A stretch of DNA of 64,000 nt from Glandiceps talaboti (lineage: Eukaryota; Hemichordata; Enteropneusta; Spengelidae), in NCBI RefSeq assembly GCF_964340395.1, contig NC_135571.1:792501-856500 (forward strand). The letters run 5' to 3'. A model generated the notes under the pieces. The model worked only from the letters and a program-made list of their open reading frames with translations, had not been told where the DNA came from and did no database searches. Of the stretch, positions 11,052 to 42,530 are shown in pieces; position 1 is the first letter of the stretch, and each line of letters opens with the position of its first letter. Position numbers and translations under genes: made by a program.

Positions 11052-12008
11052 TGTTTTTTTCAGTTTTTTTTTTTTAGAAATGTTGAAGGGGAGACTGTGG
11101 GAGGGTTTGTCGTTAGAAAGTTAAGTAGTCTAAGAAGTGAGTATAATATATCCTTTTTATTAATAAACTTACTACGTTTTTCTGTGTTATGTTTCTAAGT
11201 GCTTGACCTGAAATATTCTTTATATTAATAGTGTACTGAATGAAACTCATTTGATTTTTTAATCATTATACATCATAGCTAAGTGAAGCAACTAAACGAT
11301 TCCATGACAGTAAAAATTATAACTTTTGAACACACCTGTAGATTTTCACTAACATCCGGGATACTACAGTAAAAATGATGTATGGGTAAACCTAACAACT
11401 CTATATGGAGATTTTATACTTACTTCAACTTCAAGGTACAATGGACATGAGTTCGATATGATAGATTTTTTCGTAAGAAATGTTTTGTGTAAAAAGTGCA
11501 CCGTTGTTGTTGTAAATTTAAAGGTAACAATTCAACAAAAATGACAACACAATTAATTTGGAGTAGGCAGAGCTGTATATAGATATTCCACATTGATTTG
11601 ACAACAGTAATAGTTTTTTTCATTGACTTTTGCTAAAAATTACAAAGCAGTGTTTTGTGAGATGTCGATTTTTCTCAAATCCAAGATGGAACTTTATGTT
11701 ATCATCTCAGGAAATTACTATACAGTTGGCAGTTTGGTTGAAAGAATCAGATAAAATCTAAGGGTGTTAACCAGACATTAACTGAATGTCTTTTGTAAGA
11801 ATTGTTGTTTCTACATAATTCTTTATCATGTACATGTATACCAAATAAATAATACCGAAAGCTTGCATTCTTCAGATAAATACTGAAAATTATTAATATT
11901 CATAGGATGTTTACCAAAATCTAGCTAACCAGTTCCTGCCATTTCACTAAGGATAGTGTAGCAAGTTCCATTACAATTAATGTAGTAGTTTTTGAGACAT
12001 CGTGTTCA

Positions 12009-12017
12009 TGGACAGAC

Positions 12018-12058
<41 letters not shown>

Positions 12059-12355
12059 TAGATATCTATAGACAGAAAGACAGAGCTAGACAGACAGACA
12101 AACAGATAGACAAATAGAGACAGACATAGACAGACAGATAGATACACACATAGATAGAAAGAAAGCCAAAGACAGACAGATAGATAGATAGATAGACAGA
12201 TAGAGACAGACAGATGGATAGACAGACAGACAGACAGAGACAGACAGATACTAGATAGACAGACAGACAGACATAGATAGATAGATACACATACATACAG
12301 ACAGACAGAATGTAGTGACAGACAGACAGGTAGATAGACAGACAGACAGACAGAC

Positions 12356-12404
<49 letters not shown>

Positions 12405-12425
12405 ATGACAAAAAGAAAGACAGAC
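12009..12425. repeat. (GACA)n-rich microsatellite
   Basis: About 415 bp of gaca, gata and gaga units. The open frames across it have repetitive CLSV-type translations and are not genes. Confidence 0.97.
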
Positions 12426-12529
12426 AAAAAGAACAACATACCCTTCCCTTACAGAAGGTAAAAATAATTTACCAACTTTGAGAGAGATGTGTAATGAATG
12501 CAATCACTATTTTTTTCATATGTGAGTGT

Positions 12530-12818
12530 CTATCTAATTCAGGTAGTTATGTTTTCTGTTGTTTTCCATAACGTCTCTGTGTTATTGGTTTCTTCTCATC
12601 AGATGTACAGCCATTACAGATTGGAGGAATAGTTTTATATCGTCTTTGTTAAGTTGATGTAAGTGTCCGTATCCACTCTTTCTTGCAAGACTTCACAATG
12701 TTTGCAATTTTATTATTTTTTCTCGAATACTTTAAAAAAAAGTTTTGAGCCGGCATGAAAAACTAGGTGGGGTCGGGTAACCGAAGGTAAAGAATTTTTT
12801 TTATTAGGCCTAATGGTT
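12530..12818 (-). mobile_element. MITE family 2, inverted copy
   Basis: The reverse complement matches 51590-51935, including gatgtacagccattacag and gttatgttttc near one end and aactaggtggggtcgggtaac near the other. It ends in ttattaggcctaat. Confidence 0.65.
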
Positions 12819-12964
12819 TATCGACAGATGTTGTAATTGCATATCAAGTTGAAAGAGGAGACAAATATGATTATGCAATAATAATACTTTATATAATACC
12901 AAGGCTAGTTAAAAACACTCATGGAAATACAATTCAATCATCAGATTTTACACTACACCCTCCC

Positions 12965-13192
12965 ATAACATAACATAACATAACATAACATAACATGACA
13001 TGACATAACATAACATAACATAACATAACATAACATAACATAACACAACACAACACAACACAACACAACACAACACAACACAACACAACACAACACAACA
13101 CAACACAACACAACACAACATAACATAACATAACATAACATAACATAACATAACATAACATAACATAACATAACATAACAAACATAACATAA
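12965..13192. repeat. (CATAA)n/(CACAA)n pentanucleotide array
   Basis: It has a three-block structure: cataa units, then a homogeneous block of cacaa units (about 13045-13120), then cataa again. A single C/T variant has spread through the middle of the array. Confidence 0.97.
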
Positions 13193-13735
13193 CAGTCAGG
13201 GTGGAATTGTTCATTTCTACTGGCTGTATTTAGTGTTCATTTTGTCCCTGTGACATCACATGACCTGCAGTTAGCCTGTAGATAACTTGTAATCACCACC
13301 TTGGATCCACCATTTTGAATTACCATGGAAATGTGTATTCCCACAATCCTTTGCAGTATTTTTGGGTGGTCAGTCATCACAGCCAATGAGAGTGCTAGAC
13401 ATGATAACTAGTTATCTGCATACGTATATGCAATGTATGCATAAAGTTTTGTATATTTGACTTAAACCTATACCTGCATGCTCTTACATTAATTACTGTC
13501 ACGCCCTATCTATCGTATATCACTAACATTTCATATTTCTTAACGTTAATATTCAATGTATAGTTAATCAAGAACAATGTTCAATAAAATAGTGATTCTC
13601 CTTAAAGAGCTCTTGACTCACCAAGCAGAATGAGTCTCCTAATTGCTATAAGTTTTCTAAGCTGATGTTGACATGGGATTGAATATTCATATTTCGAATT
13701 ACGTTTTTTTTAATTAATTTGTTTACATTACAACT

Positions 13736-13966
13736 TGTTGTATTGCATTGTATTGTATTGTATTGTAATGTATGGTATTGTTGTATTGTATTATTGTTGT
13801 AAGTTGTATTGTAATACCTTTATTGCTGTGCTGTATTGTACTGTAGCTTTGTATTGTTTTGTATAAGTGTATGGTATAATTGTATTGTATTGTATTGTAT
13901 TGTATTGTATTGTATTGTACTGTACTGTAACATACTGTACTGTACTGTACTGTATTGTATTGGTGT
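13736..13966. repeat. (TATTG)n and (TACTG)n array
   Basis: Degenerate and homogeneous pentanucleotide units. Confidence 0.95.
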
Positions 13967-14542
13967 TTCACTCATAAAACATGGTGTTTGTAACTACAAA
14001 ACAGAGACACAACACACACAGCAAAATCCTTTCCATATCACTTTGAAAAGTGAGAAATATTTACAGTGCAGTAGAAATAGGATTACGATGACGATATACA
14101 TGTACACACGGATTTTACCATTTTAGCAACTTCTATTGTTTACTTTCCAAGTTATAATCAACATGATAACTATTTCTACTTCCAGATCCTAACTGAGTGT
14201 GGGATGTCTGTTATTGTTTATGTTGCACTTTAAGTTGTCCAAGTGTATGTAAAATATACCATGTGTCTAAAATGATTGTAACCCAGATATAAATGTTCAT
14301 ATGTTCTAATACAGTATTGGAACTGCTACTTTGTTGACAATGTCATACCCTCTACCAATTCAAAAATTAACAGTTTTGAAATTAAATTAGGAAACTAGTT
14401 ATTTGTATGTTAGCACGCGATGTTACCTATAGTGTGAGATGTAAAGGCGATCCATACAAACTCAACTGTGACATCGTCTAGCCAGCCAGGACCTCGACTT
14501 CACAAATGGTCAGGGGGCGTTTCTTGTCAACTATGACATCGT

Positions 14543-31332
<16,790 letters not shown>

Positions 31333-32129
31333 GATGTACTGTGATGTCGATGATGATTTGATCCTTTAGAAATAAAAAACCAAGTTTTTTGTGTTTCAGA
31401 TTATAGGTCGTGGTGATATCAATTGATTTTATGATAATGTGTATTAAGAAAACTATGACCATGATACTAACATTAATTTACAGATGGCATAAAAAAGGTG
31501 AATGCGTTGTTTGGCTTCTGTTTAAGACGTACTTACAAAATGCAATTAGTTTATATGAAGAGTGGATAGACTCCAATACAAAGAGAAAAACTATTGGCAA
31601 TGACAGAAGGACATAATTGACAGCTACCAATTCAACAATTCAAAACAAAACAGAATTTGGTACTAAAAATATGGCAATAACTCAGTTACGACACGACACG
31701 TATGTGGATTTTAGTCCGTTGCATCTAATAGGATTTTAATTTCCAAATACCTTGGTTGAACGTTTAAACAAAATATATCAATTTGTGTCAACTCTCCGCC
31801 ATCACTACATAAAATATCTTAATAATATTAAAGGTAACATGACTATTGACAAAAACAAAACTAAAGGAATTGTATTCAGCAGTTGAGAAGAATACTTACG
31901 TAAAAGTTGGTGTATAAACCCTGGTATTTCTTTGATGTTGATTCGTAGAAATACTGACGACTGGGCACCTATTTTCTGTTTATATACTTTATGATCGAAA
32001 TATTTGCATAGTAATATGATGAAAATAAAACTATTGATATACCTGTATATGTGAGGAAATATGACCTCTCGACATCCGATATCTTTGTGACGCATATTAC
32101 CTTTTTGAGAGATGGAAACATTTTATTGC

Positions 32130-32345
32130 AAGATTACCTAATATGGTGATCTCATTGTTACACTCATTACAAGATTACCTAATATGGTGATCTTATTGTT
32201 ACACTCATTCCAAGATTACCTAATATGGTGATCTCATTCTTACACTCATTCCAAGATTACCTAATATGGTGATCTCATTCTTACACTCATTACAAGATTA
32301 CCTAATATGGTGATCTCATTCTTACACTCATTACACTCATTACTT
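32130..32345. repeat. ~55-bp tandem repeat, ~4-5 copies
   Basis: Units contain agattacctaatatggtgat and ctcattcttacactcatt. Confidence 0.9.
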
Positions 32346-32499
32346 ATTACCAACATTAATTTGGCCAAATTGATTTTATCTGGCATTGATATATCCAAAG
32401 GTCCATATTTACAAACACGACAAAGTAAACAAAGAATACCATGGAAGTGGACTTAAACATTAACCAGGGATACATAACAATAACAGCTTGGACAACATG

Positions 32500-32880
<381 letters not shown>

Positions 32881-33985
32881 AAAATGTTTCAATGTCTCTA
32901 CAATGTAACAATTACAATCATTTCTTTATCACATAATTTACTAAAATCCTTCTACAAATATTGTGTGTCTACTGCATCACTGTCTTTGTCTTATTTCTGT
33001 AGCTAGTTTAAACCAGAAACTATAAATCATATAAAAGTTGTTTCAAAATGACAGCACGTACAAAAGTAATTGTGTTCATCTTATGAAATGTCTATTAATC
33101 TTACAGAAAATATTTACTGTATAAATTACTGAAGTGTTTGAAGGGCAAAATAAAGATGTCACCGCTAGCACAAATGACCACTACTTATCAGTAGATGTCA
33201 CTTAACTTTTCAAATGAAAACATCAACTCGCCTATCCAAAATATTGATGTGCGAAACAGAAAACTTGGACACGGCTTATCCAAAAAGATACTGTCACCAC
33301 GCTACACACTTTCACTTGCTTTTCTCAATGTGAACTTCATCACACTTCAGTACAAGACTGTCCAAGCATGGCTGGTTTTAACATGATTATAAACACATGT
33401 GGACAGTTATCCAGTCACCGGGGATTACGTTTTACCGAGAGATAGCAGAAAAATTCCTCTTACATTTACACTTGGTTAGTGATCCAGCTATCACACTAAA
33501 TGTATCATGGCATATGGTAAAATAATCCTTTGTGTCTGACTCTGACTGTTAAATTTAGACATTCACCACACTTCTTGTAAATAAGCACACTGTATCAATA
33601 AAAGGATACAATTTTAGAGTTTTGACGTGCCCTTTTATTTATTTTAACGTTGCGCATTGTTTAAATATGTCTAATAAATGTTTACGCGTGATTTACAACT
33701 AATGTCATAGGTCATTGTAAGCATATCACACACACACACACACACAGGTGATATTGTATTGATGATACAAACACAATTGCACTTCTTGATATCCAATGAT
33801 CATAAGATGTTGTATCTGCAGTTGATATGTCTCACATAAATTATATAGTAGTTCATTTGCTAGTAATCGTGTTTGTCATAGCTTGAAGAATGTGCGCTAG
33901 ACACACTGAAACGGCACTTATTAGCATTTTAATTTGGGATTGGAAGTAAGACCAACTTCAAACACTACTACCTATTCAACAAGTC

Positions 33986-34280
<295 letters not shown>

Positions 34281-34338
34281 TATTACGCTCTGCCACTGCG
34301 GTATAGAGCACTGTCTTAGCAGATTGATACTCACCGAG

Positions 34339-34507
<169 letters not shown>

Positions 34508-35104
34508 AATAGTTCTAAAAGTTGGTGATTTCATTGGGATCCCACCCCTACCAGAGCTGACCAGAGGACCCAATTCCCATCCTGACATATTAACACCTTC
34601 ATATTAGTAGATTAGAAAAGTACCCTGCAATCTATGTATTAACCTAATAGCATATCATTGACAATCATTGACAGACAAAAGGACAGACCTTCACAAAATA
34701 ACTAAGTTAGTTTGAAGGTTTCTTCAATTTATGCAAATTTGATATCAGGACATCAACAAGTATATTTCTGATCACTATTAATGTTGTAATTTGTTTAACT
34801 TAAACATCTTGCGGCATAATGTGGCAATAGCTGTGTTTAATTATCTAAGCTTTAGACAGGACATATCTCTACAGATATCATGAAGTCTGACTCAGTCAAA
34901 CATATTCCAATAATGTCATCGTATTTTAAGTCTTTGCATTGTGCAAGCTAGAGTCTGATGAACTAATAAACATTACTTGGATGACCTTGGGTTATACTTA
35001 CCAGAAATAGAGATACACATTTTGCAGGGTATAACTATTGTAGGCATATTACAAAGAGTAACACTGAAGTAAAGCACTTTCTCTATGTGCTACACTCATT
35101 AATT

Positions 35105-35211
35105 ATCAAGTGTAAAAGTATACTGTTTCAATTGGTTTATTTACAAGCCTAGCTTGTGGCCTTTCTAATGTGGTCAATTAGCAAATGAAACAGTATACTT
35201 TTACACTTGAT
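35105..35211. repeat. Inverted repeat, 26-bp perfect arms
   Basis: atcaagtgtaaaagtatact plus gtttca at 35105-35130 is the exact reverse complement of 35186-35211, with a 55-bp loop. Likely a small hairpin transposon relic. Confidence 0.9.
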
Positions 35212-35264
35212 CTGAATGCTATAAATGATTGTGGTAAATTTTGCGAAATTTTGATTAAAATGCA

Positions 35265-35716
35265 TGCAAATAGCAGTACAGCTGAATATATTATTTCCCA
35301 ATTTGCATGTTTCACTAAGGAGCTCACAAATAGTAGTACAGCTGAATATATTATCTCCTAATTTGCATATTTCACTTGATTATTGAAGGAGCATACAAAT
35401 AGCAGTACAGCTGAATATATTATCTCCTAATTTGCATATTTCACTTGATTATTGAAGGAGCTCACAAATAGTAGTACAGCTGAATATATTATCTCCTAAT
35501 TTGCATATTTCACTTGATTATTGAAGGAGCATACAAATAGCAGTACAGCTGAATATATTATCTCCTAATTTGCATATTTCATTCATTATTGAAGGAGCTC
35601 ACAAATGGTAGTACAGCTGAATATATTATCTCCTAATTTGCATATTTCATTGATTAAGGTGCTCACAAATAGTAGTACAGCTGAATATATCATTTCCCAA
35701 TTTGCATATTTCATGA
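35265..35716. repeat. ~69-bp tandem repeat, ~7 copies
   Basis: Units contain agtacagctgaatatattat and ctaatttgcatatttca. Most periods are 69 bp, some 59. Confidence 0.92.
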
Positions 35717-36239
35717 ATTGTTCCTGATGTGGCCTGAGTTTCATTTACAGGAAAACCCAAACATGTTATGTTCACATTATTAGTAATGAATGGCAATCAT
35801 CTCAAAAGCCGCACTATTACATGTACAAAACTGGGAATAAAGATATCGATATTATGCCCAGAACAGCAATCTCCTGGGTCATACAATGTAGTTTGTGTTT
35901 ACTCTTCCTTGTACCATCAGCTTCTCTCCCTTGCATATTTTACTAAATTAATGGACTATATCTAGACAAGTCTCATCAAGAGATTCCACTGATGACCTGT
36001 TGTCCTAGCTGGTATATGCAATTAGACATTTTTGTGAATAAAGCAGGCATTGTACAGACAATATAGTAATAAAAAGTTCAAGCTATGATCTCTTTCGAAA
36101 TAAATACACATTAATGTTTATGAACCTTTCTCAGTTTTAAAAATGATATAGACAGAAACATGAGACAAATAATGGACGTATACAAACTCAAATTTCCTCA
36201 GCTTAATTTGCAGTTCTTGATGACATGATTGAAATACTA

Positions 36240-36430
36240 GTATATCTTCTTTATTACCTACTTATTAAATTTACATTTGTAGATAAAATAAATAATACAT
36301 TTTTGAGGTAGGTAAAAGGAGACCAGAAAATAGCTACTTGCTAATCAAGTCTGTCTCCTTAGACACTGTAAATAACATTTATAATAAATACATGACAAAA
36401 TATAAAGAGGGCAGTGAAAACAAAACTAAA
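36240..36430. repeat. Dispersed repeat, copy A (second copy at 37595-37790)
   Basis: Both copies share a gagacc/gagaatgg-aaaatagc block, agtctgtctcct, a gacactgtaa/actggcagtgtaa segment, and gagggcagt. The family is not identified. Confidence 0.6.
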
Positions 36431-36435
36431 TATCT

Positions 36436-36680
36436 ATGAAAATATGTACATTATACTAGGACAGTAGGGATGTCAGTGAAAATATGTACATTATACTAGG
36501 ACAGTAGGGATGTCAGTGAAAATATCTACATTATACTAGGACAGTAGGGATGTCAGTGAAAATATCTACATTATACTAGGACAGTAGGGATGTCAGTGAA
36601 AATATCTACATTATACTAGGACAGTAGGGATGTCAGTGAAAATATCTACATTATACTAGGACAGTAGGGATGTCAGTGAA
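36436..36680. repeat. 40-bp minisatellite, 6 copies
   Basis: The unit contains acattatactaggacagtag and ggatgtcagtgaaaatat. Confidence 0.96.
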
Positions 36681-38059
36681 ATGTGAATCAAAATTAGTAC
36701 ATCAATACTCCAAGATGTACTTTCAGACTTTGGAAATACCTTGTTTAATTGACCTATGTGCACTGAAAGGCAATCACAATAGCAGGACATTAGCTATTCC
36801 CACTAGCTTTAAATTGTATACTTTTGAGTAACTGTTCAGCTACACATTCTTCACCTATGCCAGACTTTAGCACTGAAATTTATATAGGGTTGAACTGCTC
36901 GGTGGCACAGGATGTCATTATAGGGATGAGGTATTGGTACGTGTGACCTTAAGTTTTACACACCTATATATAGAGAACTACATGCGGGCATAAAGAATCT
37001 TTTGGTGACACATTGTGGTATATTTCACAAGGTTTATGCAGGAGGGTATAGACTTACAATACTGCAATTAACTTATTTCCAAAACTCATTATGCATGGAT
37101 GGATCTTGTCAGAACAAATATTGGACCCATCACAGGAATTATTCAATGTTGCATAACAGTGTTTTCATTGGGTGAAAATGTTTCATTTTATTTAATTACG
37201 ACCTGGCATATTTCGTAAGAGTTCTTTATTTAGTAGCACCACGTCATTGTTTGTATATTTGAGTGCTTAATCTAGTTCTGCATTTGCTCCAATCACTTGA
37301 ACTTTGCTTGCTGTTTCAACAACACATATATCTATACCTTTTCTGTAAAAAGTTTGGAATTTCCCCCAAAAAACACCAAATGTCACTAAGACAAAATTTA
37401 CTCAATGTGTGAAAAACCAAAAAGTGGACATCTGGGTTTGAGTGGACATTTTTTTTGTTCTTTCAAGATATCGGATACAAAGGAAAATGGAGACTGGTCC
37501 ACTGAACAAGAGGAAACTTCTACAATAGCTGCATGCACTGTATGTGTGTTATTATGACTAAGTTAGTGCTAGAGTATTGTATCACCATCATTATTATTTA
37601 TTTATTACCTATTTGTTACAGCATTGAAAAAGACATTGGGTAAAAAGGGTGAAGGGAGAATGGAAAATAGCAAAGCTGAGTAGTCCAGTCTGTCTCCTAG
37701 GATACTGGCAGTGTAACATTTGTACATTAATTTTGAATTTGTTTAGTTTTACTGAGGGCAGTATACATGTAGACAGAAATTAAGAATCAGACATTGCTCA
37801 TAGCTTATATAGGAATGTGTCCCTACCAATATCAAAACTCTAACACAGAGGAGAGATACAATATGCCAATCATTTTTTGGGAAAATATGTATTAGTAATG
37901 ACAAATTAAATTACTTGATCAATCCAACCTCAACAAGGAAGACCCGTCACTCAAAAAAATATAGTATTCCTAGATGTAGAACCGAACGATTCAAAAACAG
38001 TTTCATACCATACGCTTTGTACAATTACCAATGATGGCTTGACAGAATGTTTTGAGCTT

Positions 38060-38270
38060 GTATAGACCTTTTTAAGAGTAATCAGTATTTTTTTATGTCT
38101 TACCTTTCTTTAGCTTTTTAACATTTCATTAGGAATCATTCTTAAACATTTTAGCCTTGCTGTCTGTACTCTTTTAGTCTGTGTTTTCCTGTGTATTTGC
38201 GATTTTAAATTGTATGATTTCAACCACCACTTTGTGTTTGGTTGCAAAATAAAGATGATAATAATTAACC

Positions 38271-38299
<29 letters not shown>
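38060..38299 (+). mobile_element. Retroposed 3' end with poly-A tail
   Basis: AATAAA at about 38250 is followed 16 bp later by about 29 consecutive As (38271-38299). This looks like the 3' end of a LINE copy or processed transcript. The body shows no coding frame. Confidence 0.5.
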
Positions 38300-38301
<2 letters not shown>

Positions 38302-39295
38302 AATTCCTGAAGTGAGAAGCGAAAATCACTTCTAGATGACTTAACTCTAAAGATCAAGAGATAAACTGTTCCAAAATACAGTATCAGTATAGGAAATCGC
38401 AAATTTCCCCAATTTTGTGTTCATTTTTGGGATGAGACTGCATTTGTCATTATTATATGAGATAATCAAAACATTATTTATGGAAAGATTAGGTCGTGAA
38501 TAATATATTACATCTGTAGTGATGTCTCTTCAACTAGTGAATATTTATATTGTATTTGTTGATAGGTTATTTCATTGAAATGCTGAAAGTCTTGTAATAT
38601 AGCAGTTTAGTCTATTAAGTACGTTAGTTATTTTGATACTAGTCAGAATAAAGAATTTGATATTGTGTAATTCATACTCCTGGGATTGACAATATTGATG
38701 TCTTTCTAATTCCATTATACTACGGGGCAAGATCAAAAGTTCAATAGTTCAGGAAAAACTATCTAAAGTCTTTTAATTATGGGGTGAGGGTTTAAATGAG
38801 CTATTTGAGATCATCCTACAAAAACGATTTTAGTTTTAATGGATCTGTTTTGAACTCCTAATAAAATACAGTACTCCTAAAAAAAACGTCAAATCTGAGA
38901 AATGGAGGAATTTTCGCTCCAGTAAATGCATGGCACTAATATAAAATAAATTGTCAACAAAAGAATTATTTTTTCCTCACTACTGGCATTATATTCATAG
39001 CACTACATACTACTACATACTGGCTTTGAAATTGATTGTGTGGTTTGAAACGATTTGCCAATTTAATTAGAAGGGGGTGCCCCAGGGTCTGAGGCCTGGG
39101 TAAAATATTATATTACCTGACTGTGTACATGAGTTAATGGAAATTGGTATAAATTGATATAAACTTAAGTGTCTGTGATATGCAAGAAATGACTTCATTT
39201 TGGTAACTTACATCTGTCTGTTCCGGGTGGTCTGTGAAGACACCTACAAATTCAAAAGAAAACACAGCAATTCCTTTATCTCCAAGAACAATCAT

Positions 39296-39610
39296 TGTGA
39301 GGACCACAGATTCCTGGCACAGATTGAACGATACTATAGAATATGATGAGAACAAACATTGTGAGGACCACAGATTCCCAGCACAGATTGAATGATAATA
39401 TAGAATTTGATGAGAACAAGCATTGTGAGGACCACAGATTCCTGGCACAGATTGAACGATACTATAGAATATGATGAGAACAAGCATTGTGAGGACCACA
39501 GATTCCTGGCACAGATTGAACGATAATATAGAATATGATGAGAACAAGCATTGTGAGGACCACAGATTCCTGGCACAGATTGAACGATAATATAGAATTT
39601 GATGAGTCAA
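39296..39610. repeat. 64-bp tandem repeat, 5 copies
   Basis: tgtgaggaccacagattcct begins units at 39296, 39360, 39424, 39488 and 39552. The 172-codon open frame across it is a by-product. Confidence 0.95.
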
Positions 39611-40649
39611 CGCATACCTAAGTATCATGTTTATGAGTGTACACCAAAGCAATTTCTACACAACATTTACATTTACAGTAAATTTACTGTGTCATCTGGT
39701 ATTTGTAGTATAACAGGATAGCTTAAACTTAATACTACGTCAGCTAAAATTTATCAGATCTGAAACAGGTCTGTGACAGGCCAGCTACAGGTAAGACCAA
39801 CCTGTGAAGGCTTATGCAAGCAGGCCTGTGGCAGGTTCATTCCATCAGACCTGTGAAGAACTCAGAGTTCTATCAGGCCCGTGACAGGTATGACCAACAG
39901 GGCCTGTGAAGGCTTATGGATTCAGGCCAGTTCTATCAGGCCTGTGACATGCCTACAACATGCATGTGACAGCTAGGTCAAACCTGTCACAGGCATGTGG
40001 ATTTTATATAGCTGTGTAGCGTACTTTAATACATACAAAGTAAACAGTCCCTGATTTACATACAAAAATCCTTGACACTTACATCAAACTAACAGTAATA
40101 CCCGAGTTCATATAATTCTACTATAATCATGTCAATAAAGTTTCAATATTGCTGGGTTGTTTGTTTTTCACATGGAACCACATATCTTATACATGGTTTC
40201 ATTAACACATTAATAACACTTTTCAAATAAATGACGTTTATTTGCAAATAAAAGGTGTACAATATTTTACATAATAATATTAAATACAAGTAATATTATA
40301 AGTTATTTTTTTTTAAATATCGAATGTATTTACATATCTTATAGACCAAGATATATACTATGTTTTAAAGAAATACAATTCTTAACAGTTACTGTAACTC
40401 AATGTACTAGTCTACTAAATACTGTTAATTCATCCACATATCCTAAAAGGTCTTAAAGAATCTTTTGCAGAAGACTTACTTACTTACACGTATTTTGGTT
40501 GTAAATAGCAAATACTCATAAGAAGGATGACATGGGCCAGCGATTTTGACAATCAGTTTAAGTGAAAATCAACGAGATAAGAACCACAATACTGATGATT
40601 AGTAGATATTAACGCATCCATATATTTACATCTGTGTACACAGGAGGGT

Positions 40650-40680
<31 letters not shown>

Positions 40681-40870
40681 TTTCTATAGTGGCGATTTCC
40701 AGAGCAATATTCTGTTCAGTAGCACTGAATGGCTAAAGCACACCATATGCTATGGCGAACAAATAAGTCTTCAGTTTTGTTTTGAAACATTATCCAGGCT
40801 CAGTGGAGGCTTGCTGAATATCAAGTGGCAAAGAGTTCCATAGTTTATGGGTGACATATTAGAATGAAGT
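40650..40870. mobile_element. Possible dispersed retroelement fragment
   Basis: An (aatc)n run is followed by sequence with ataagtcttcagttttg and ggcaaagagttccatagttt, a motif style recalled from dispersed repeats of aquatic animals. A related phrase (ggtaaagaattcctcagtct) recurs at 59400. The class is not established. Confidence 0.35.
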
Positions 40871-42159
40871 TAGTGCAGTATTTTAATATTAATGAGTTAT
40901 ATGTACGGTACAGAGTGTTCTTCACTCACATTTACCATCAAATACACTTGCTGTTTGGCATTCAATTAAACAATTAATCACTACCAAACTCTTGAAGGAG
41001 AAAACGGACAGAGATGATGATCTATACACACAAGATTTACTCTACATACCACAAGAATGTAGTATGTTGAAAAATGTTTGTAAAACTTTCAAAATATTTT
41101 TAATGATTGTCTCAGTTTAAGGTTGCCATGGCAGTACATCTTGTGTTGATTACTGGTACACCTAGTCTATCCTTTTTAGGGATTGACTTTCCTTTCTAAG
41201 CCTTTGGCTCATTTTCGACATAGAATCTTGTTAAACCTATTAACACCTAGTTGTTGTTTTTTAAAAAAAGCCTCTTGTTTGATAGTGTGACAGAAATATA
41301 CAAGTCAGTTGAAATATTTGTATTTTATTAAAAAAATGACACGTTACGACTAAATGTTTTAGTTAACATGCTTAACATAGCTGCCCAAGGCATGCATATT
41401 ATACAATTCATAGAATCTGAAAAATGTATGAAATAGGATTTGTGCATTAACATACCAGGTGAAATTTAAAACCTACTCTGTGCAAGAGTTACAAGGGGTT
41501 AACAATTATCAGAGTTGATCAGATATTTCTAACTAAGTTATAGGATATTAATAGAAAGTTAGTTCTGATACAACAGTGTAGAATTATAGGTGTTGTAAAC
41601 GAAAAATTTATGTTTTGAAGATACTTAAATTGTTTATTAATAAGAAAACTCAAAATCATACTCTGCTAAAATCAAGAAATAAAATCTGAGGTCACAATGT
41701 CCAATTTTTTTTAAAATAGAGGTCAAAATGATGCTAATTTAGAATCCAATATGGCTGCCAAATACGTGTTACCCTTGACAACAATTTAAAGTTTGTCCAT
41801 TTCCTTCAGAAGACAGAGAACCCACAAATTTCTTTCACCATTTTATTTTATTTTAGAAAGACCAGGAACAATTTAATATAGCATGGGTTGAAAAGATTTC
41901 AAGAACTTTTACCTTGAGGTGCATTTTAAATATAAATCATATGTAAATAATATGAGTGTATGTGTGTCTGTCTTTTCCTGTAAATAAATAGTTGATAAGG
42001 AATGTATTATATTTTGATATTTTTTTATGTAACACTGAGAATATTTATTATTACAGGCAAATAGGTTTTGATTGGGGGGAGGGGGTTCAACTTTTCATAA
42101 ATTTTTGGATTAAAAAAGCCTAGAATTCATATAAATAGGGGTCGGATTAAGATGTGCTC

Positions 42160-42530
42160 ATTAGGCAAAAAAGAAAAAAGAATTGTTTTTGGTCAGCACG
42201 TGTATCACTTAAATACCTCCGCATCGGTCTTTTTTTTTGTGTTTGTCAAGCCCATGCACTCTGCAGATCTGTGGGGAAACACAAAAATAACCCTCCCTAC
42301 TTCAGTGAAGACAACTCCACAGTCAATCATGAACAAGCAAATGACATCTGCCCCCACATACACACTTGCTTTAAAGTACTAAATAAAATGAACAGTAACT
42401 GCCATAACTAGTAGACTGAGTGACAGGTTTGAGGATAAAAAAATAAGTGCGTCGTCACACCATTTTAGACAAACTGTCCTGACCAGATGACCAGAAACAA
42501 TTCTTTATTTTTTCTTGGCCTTATGCTAGA
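42160..42530. mobile_element. Harbinger-like MITE family 1, copy A
   Basis: About 365 bp with terminal inverted repeats GGC-aaaaaagaaaaaagaatt-gtttttggtcag / ctgaccag...accagaaacaattc-tttattttttcttGGCC, flanked by TTA on both sides. A 3-bp TTA target duplication and GG-starting ends fit PIF/Harbinger. Confidence 0.8.

Larger units (their letters stand above)
7690..14465. other. Intergenic spacer
   Basis: No exon was recognised between the transposase gene start and the end of the lectin-like gene. It holds the first ~350 bp upstream of the transposase gene (CpG-containing and comparatively GC-rich), a SINE, and long tetra- and pentanucleotide arrays listed separately. Open frames here are repeat translations. 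Confidence 0.6.

Noticed and set aside
9352-13214. Tyr-Val-Cys, Leu-Ser-Val and similar repeat proteins
   Set aside because: All are frames through tetra- and pentanucleotide microsatellites.
39134-39652. 172-codon minus-strand open frame
   Set aside because: It is produced by a 64-bp tandem repeat whose period shifts frame. It has no splice sites or domain and the composition is unlike a protein.
42152-42411. Two plus-strand frames of 76 and 85 codons
   Set aside because: They lie wholly within MITE family 1 copy A. The same sequence recurs at 44.9 and 58.7 kb without an open frame.
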